Part shown: positions 32,406 to 32,530 of the stretch, piece after piece
Layout of the letters: every line of letters begins with the position of its first letter
How positions within the stretch are numbered: position 1 is the stretch's first letter
NCBI GenBank assembly: GCA_019894715.1
Contig: JAGXOA010000202.1
Coordinates: 1 to 32,530 of the forward strand
Source: Promethearchaeota archaeon
GTDB taxonomy: Archaea > Asgardarchaeota > Lokiarchaeia > Sigyniarchaeales > SOKP01
Length of the DNA: 32,530 nucleotides
Reading direction: 5' to 3'
The notes under the pieces: model-generated
Databases searched by the model: none
What the model was told of the DNA's origin: nothing
The model's input: the letters and a program-made list of their open reading frames with translations, nothing else
Made by a program: the position numbers and the translations under genes

Positions 32406-32530
32406 GTGAACTACCACGCCCTGAAGGACGTGGCTTCCTACGAGTGCACGATCGCTTCTACTACGGATTGGCCTGTATATCGTAGAAAACCCTTCCATTG
32501 GTTTTTGAAGGATTCCTCGTTCACAGAGGG
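32406..32530 (-). mobile_element. omega-RNA-like right end of a TnpB element, copy 3, inverted, at window edge
   Basis: On the minus strand it reads GTGAACGAGGAATC, GGGTTTTCTACGATATACAG, GTAGTAGAAGCGATCGTGCA, CTCGTAGGAAG, a well-paired hairpin CCACGTCCTTCAGGGCGTGG and the end TAGTTCAC at 32406. It is the third copy of the repeat at 1-127 and 15584-15710. The hairpin shows compensated changes compared with copy 2, which argues for a conserved RNA or DNA structure. It lies 39 bases after the LRR stop, reading towards that gene. The window ends where the repeat begins, so no tnpB can be seen. Confidence 0.72.

Overview
The window is strongly AT-rich and encodes a typical archaeal information-processing set: deoxyhypusine synthase, peptidyl-tRNA hydrolase 2, TruD, ribosomal proteins L38e and L40e, and an arginyl-tRNA synthetase with archaeal-style operon neighbours. 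It also carries several 'eukaryotic signature' families: three Ras/Rab-like small GTPases, a profilin, a V4R/TRAPP-Bet3-fold protein, a longin-like protein and a large leucine-rich-repeat protein. That combination points to an Asgard archaeon (Promethearchaeota), most likely of the Lokiarchaeia type. The lineage is inferred from gene content, not from a marker-gene tree.

Layout. 1-1640: debris of IS200/IS605-type TnpB elements (an omega-RNA-like right end at 1-127, a collapsed tnpB at 313-644, further right-end remnants at 1373-1449 and 1510-1637) around a small GTPase gene (787-1323). 1654-4050: minus-strand genes, including a likely operon of small GTPase, thioredoxin-like protein and V4R protein. 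4217-5875: pncC, a zinc-ribbon hypothetical and a longin-like gene. 5907-9470: minus-strand operon argS, agmatinase, deoxyhypusine synthase, linking arginine/agmatine metabolism to hypusination of aIF5A. 9825-10361: a third small GTPase that seems to start at AUA and has altered G3 and G4 motifs. 10419-12240: an acyl-CoA ligase fragment cut by an IS607-like element (serine recombinase plus an unrecognised partner ORF). 12401-15000: a polytopic membrane protein and a small ABC transporter (ATPase plus minimal FtsX-like permease). 15099-15500: profilin. 15584-15710: second omega-RNA-like element, which supplies the stop codon of a GH94 cellobiose-phosphorylase-like gene (15707-18073). 18202-19683: solitary beta-class DNA methyltransferase. 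19715-22697: translation cluster (TruD, Pth2, zinc-ribbon/KH-like protein, L38e and the divergent L40e). 23126-30097: a 1512-residue secreted dockerin protein and a membrane-anchored seven-bladed-propeller/winged-helix regulator. 30346-32367: LRR protein with about 19 near-identical repeats. 32406-32530: third omega-RNA-like copy, inverted.

Both window ends fall inside the same dispersed repeat, at nearly the same repeat position. The window is therefore probably a complete contig broken at a multicopy TnpB-type element. No complete tnpB is present, yet five or six right-end/omega-RNA-like remnants are scattered over 32 kb.

The observations most worth following are the solo omega-RNA-like elements, the GTPase-thioredoxin-V4R operon, the AUA-start GTPase with an altered active site, the IS607 partner ORF, and the extracellular propeller wired through the membrane to two winged helices beside a dockerin protein.
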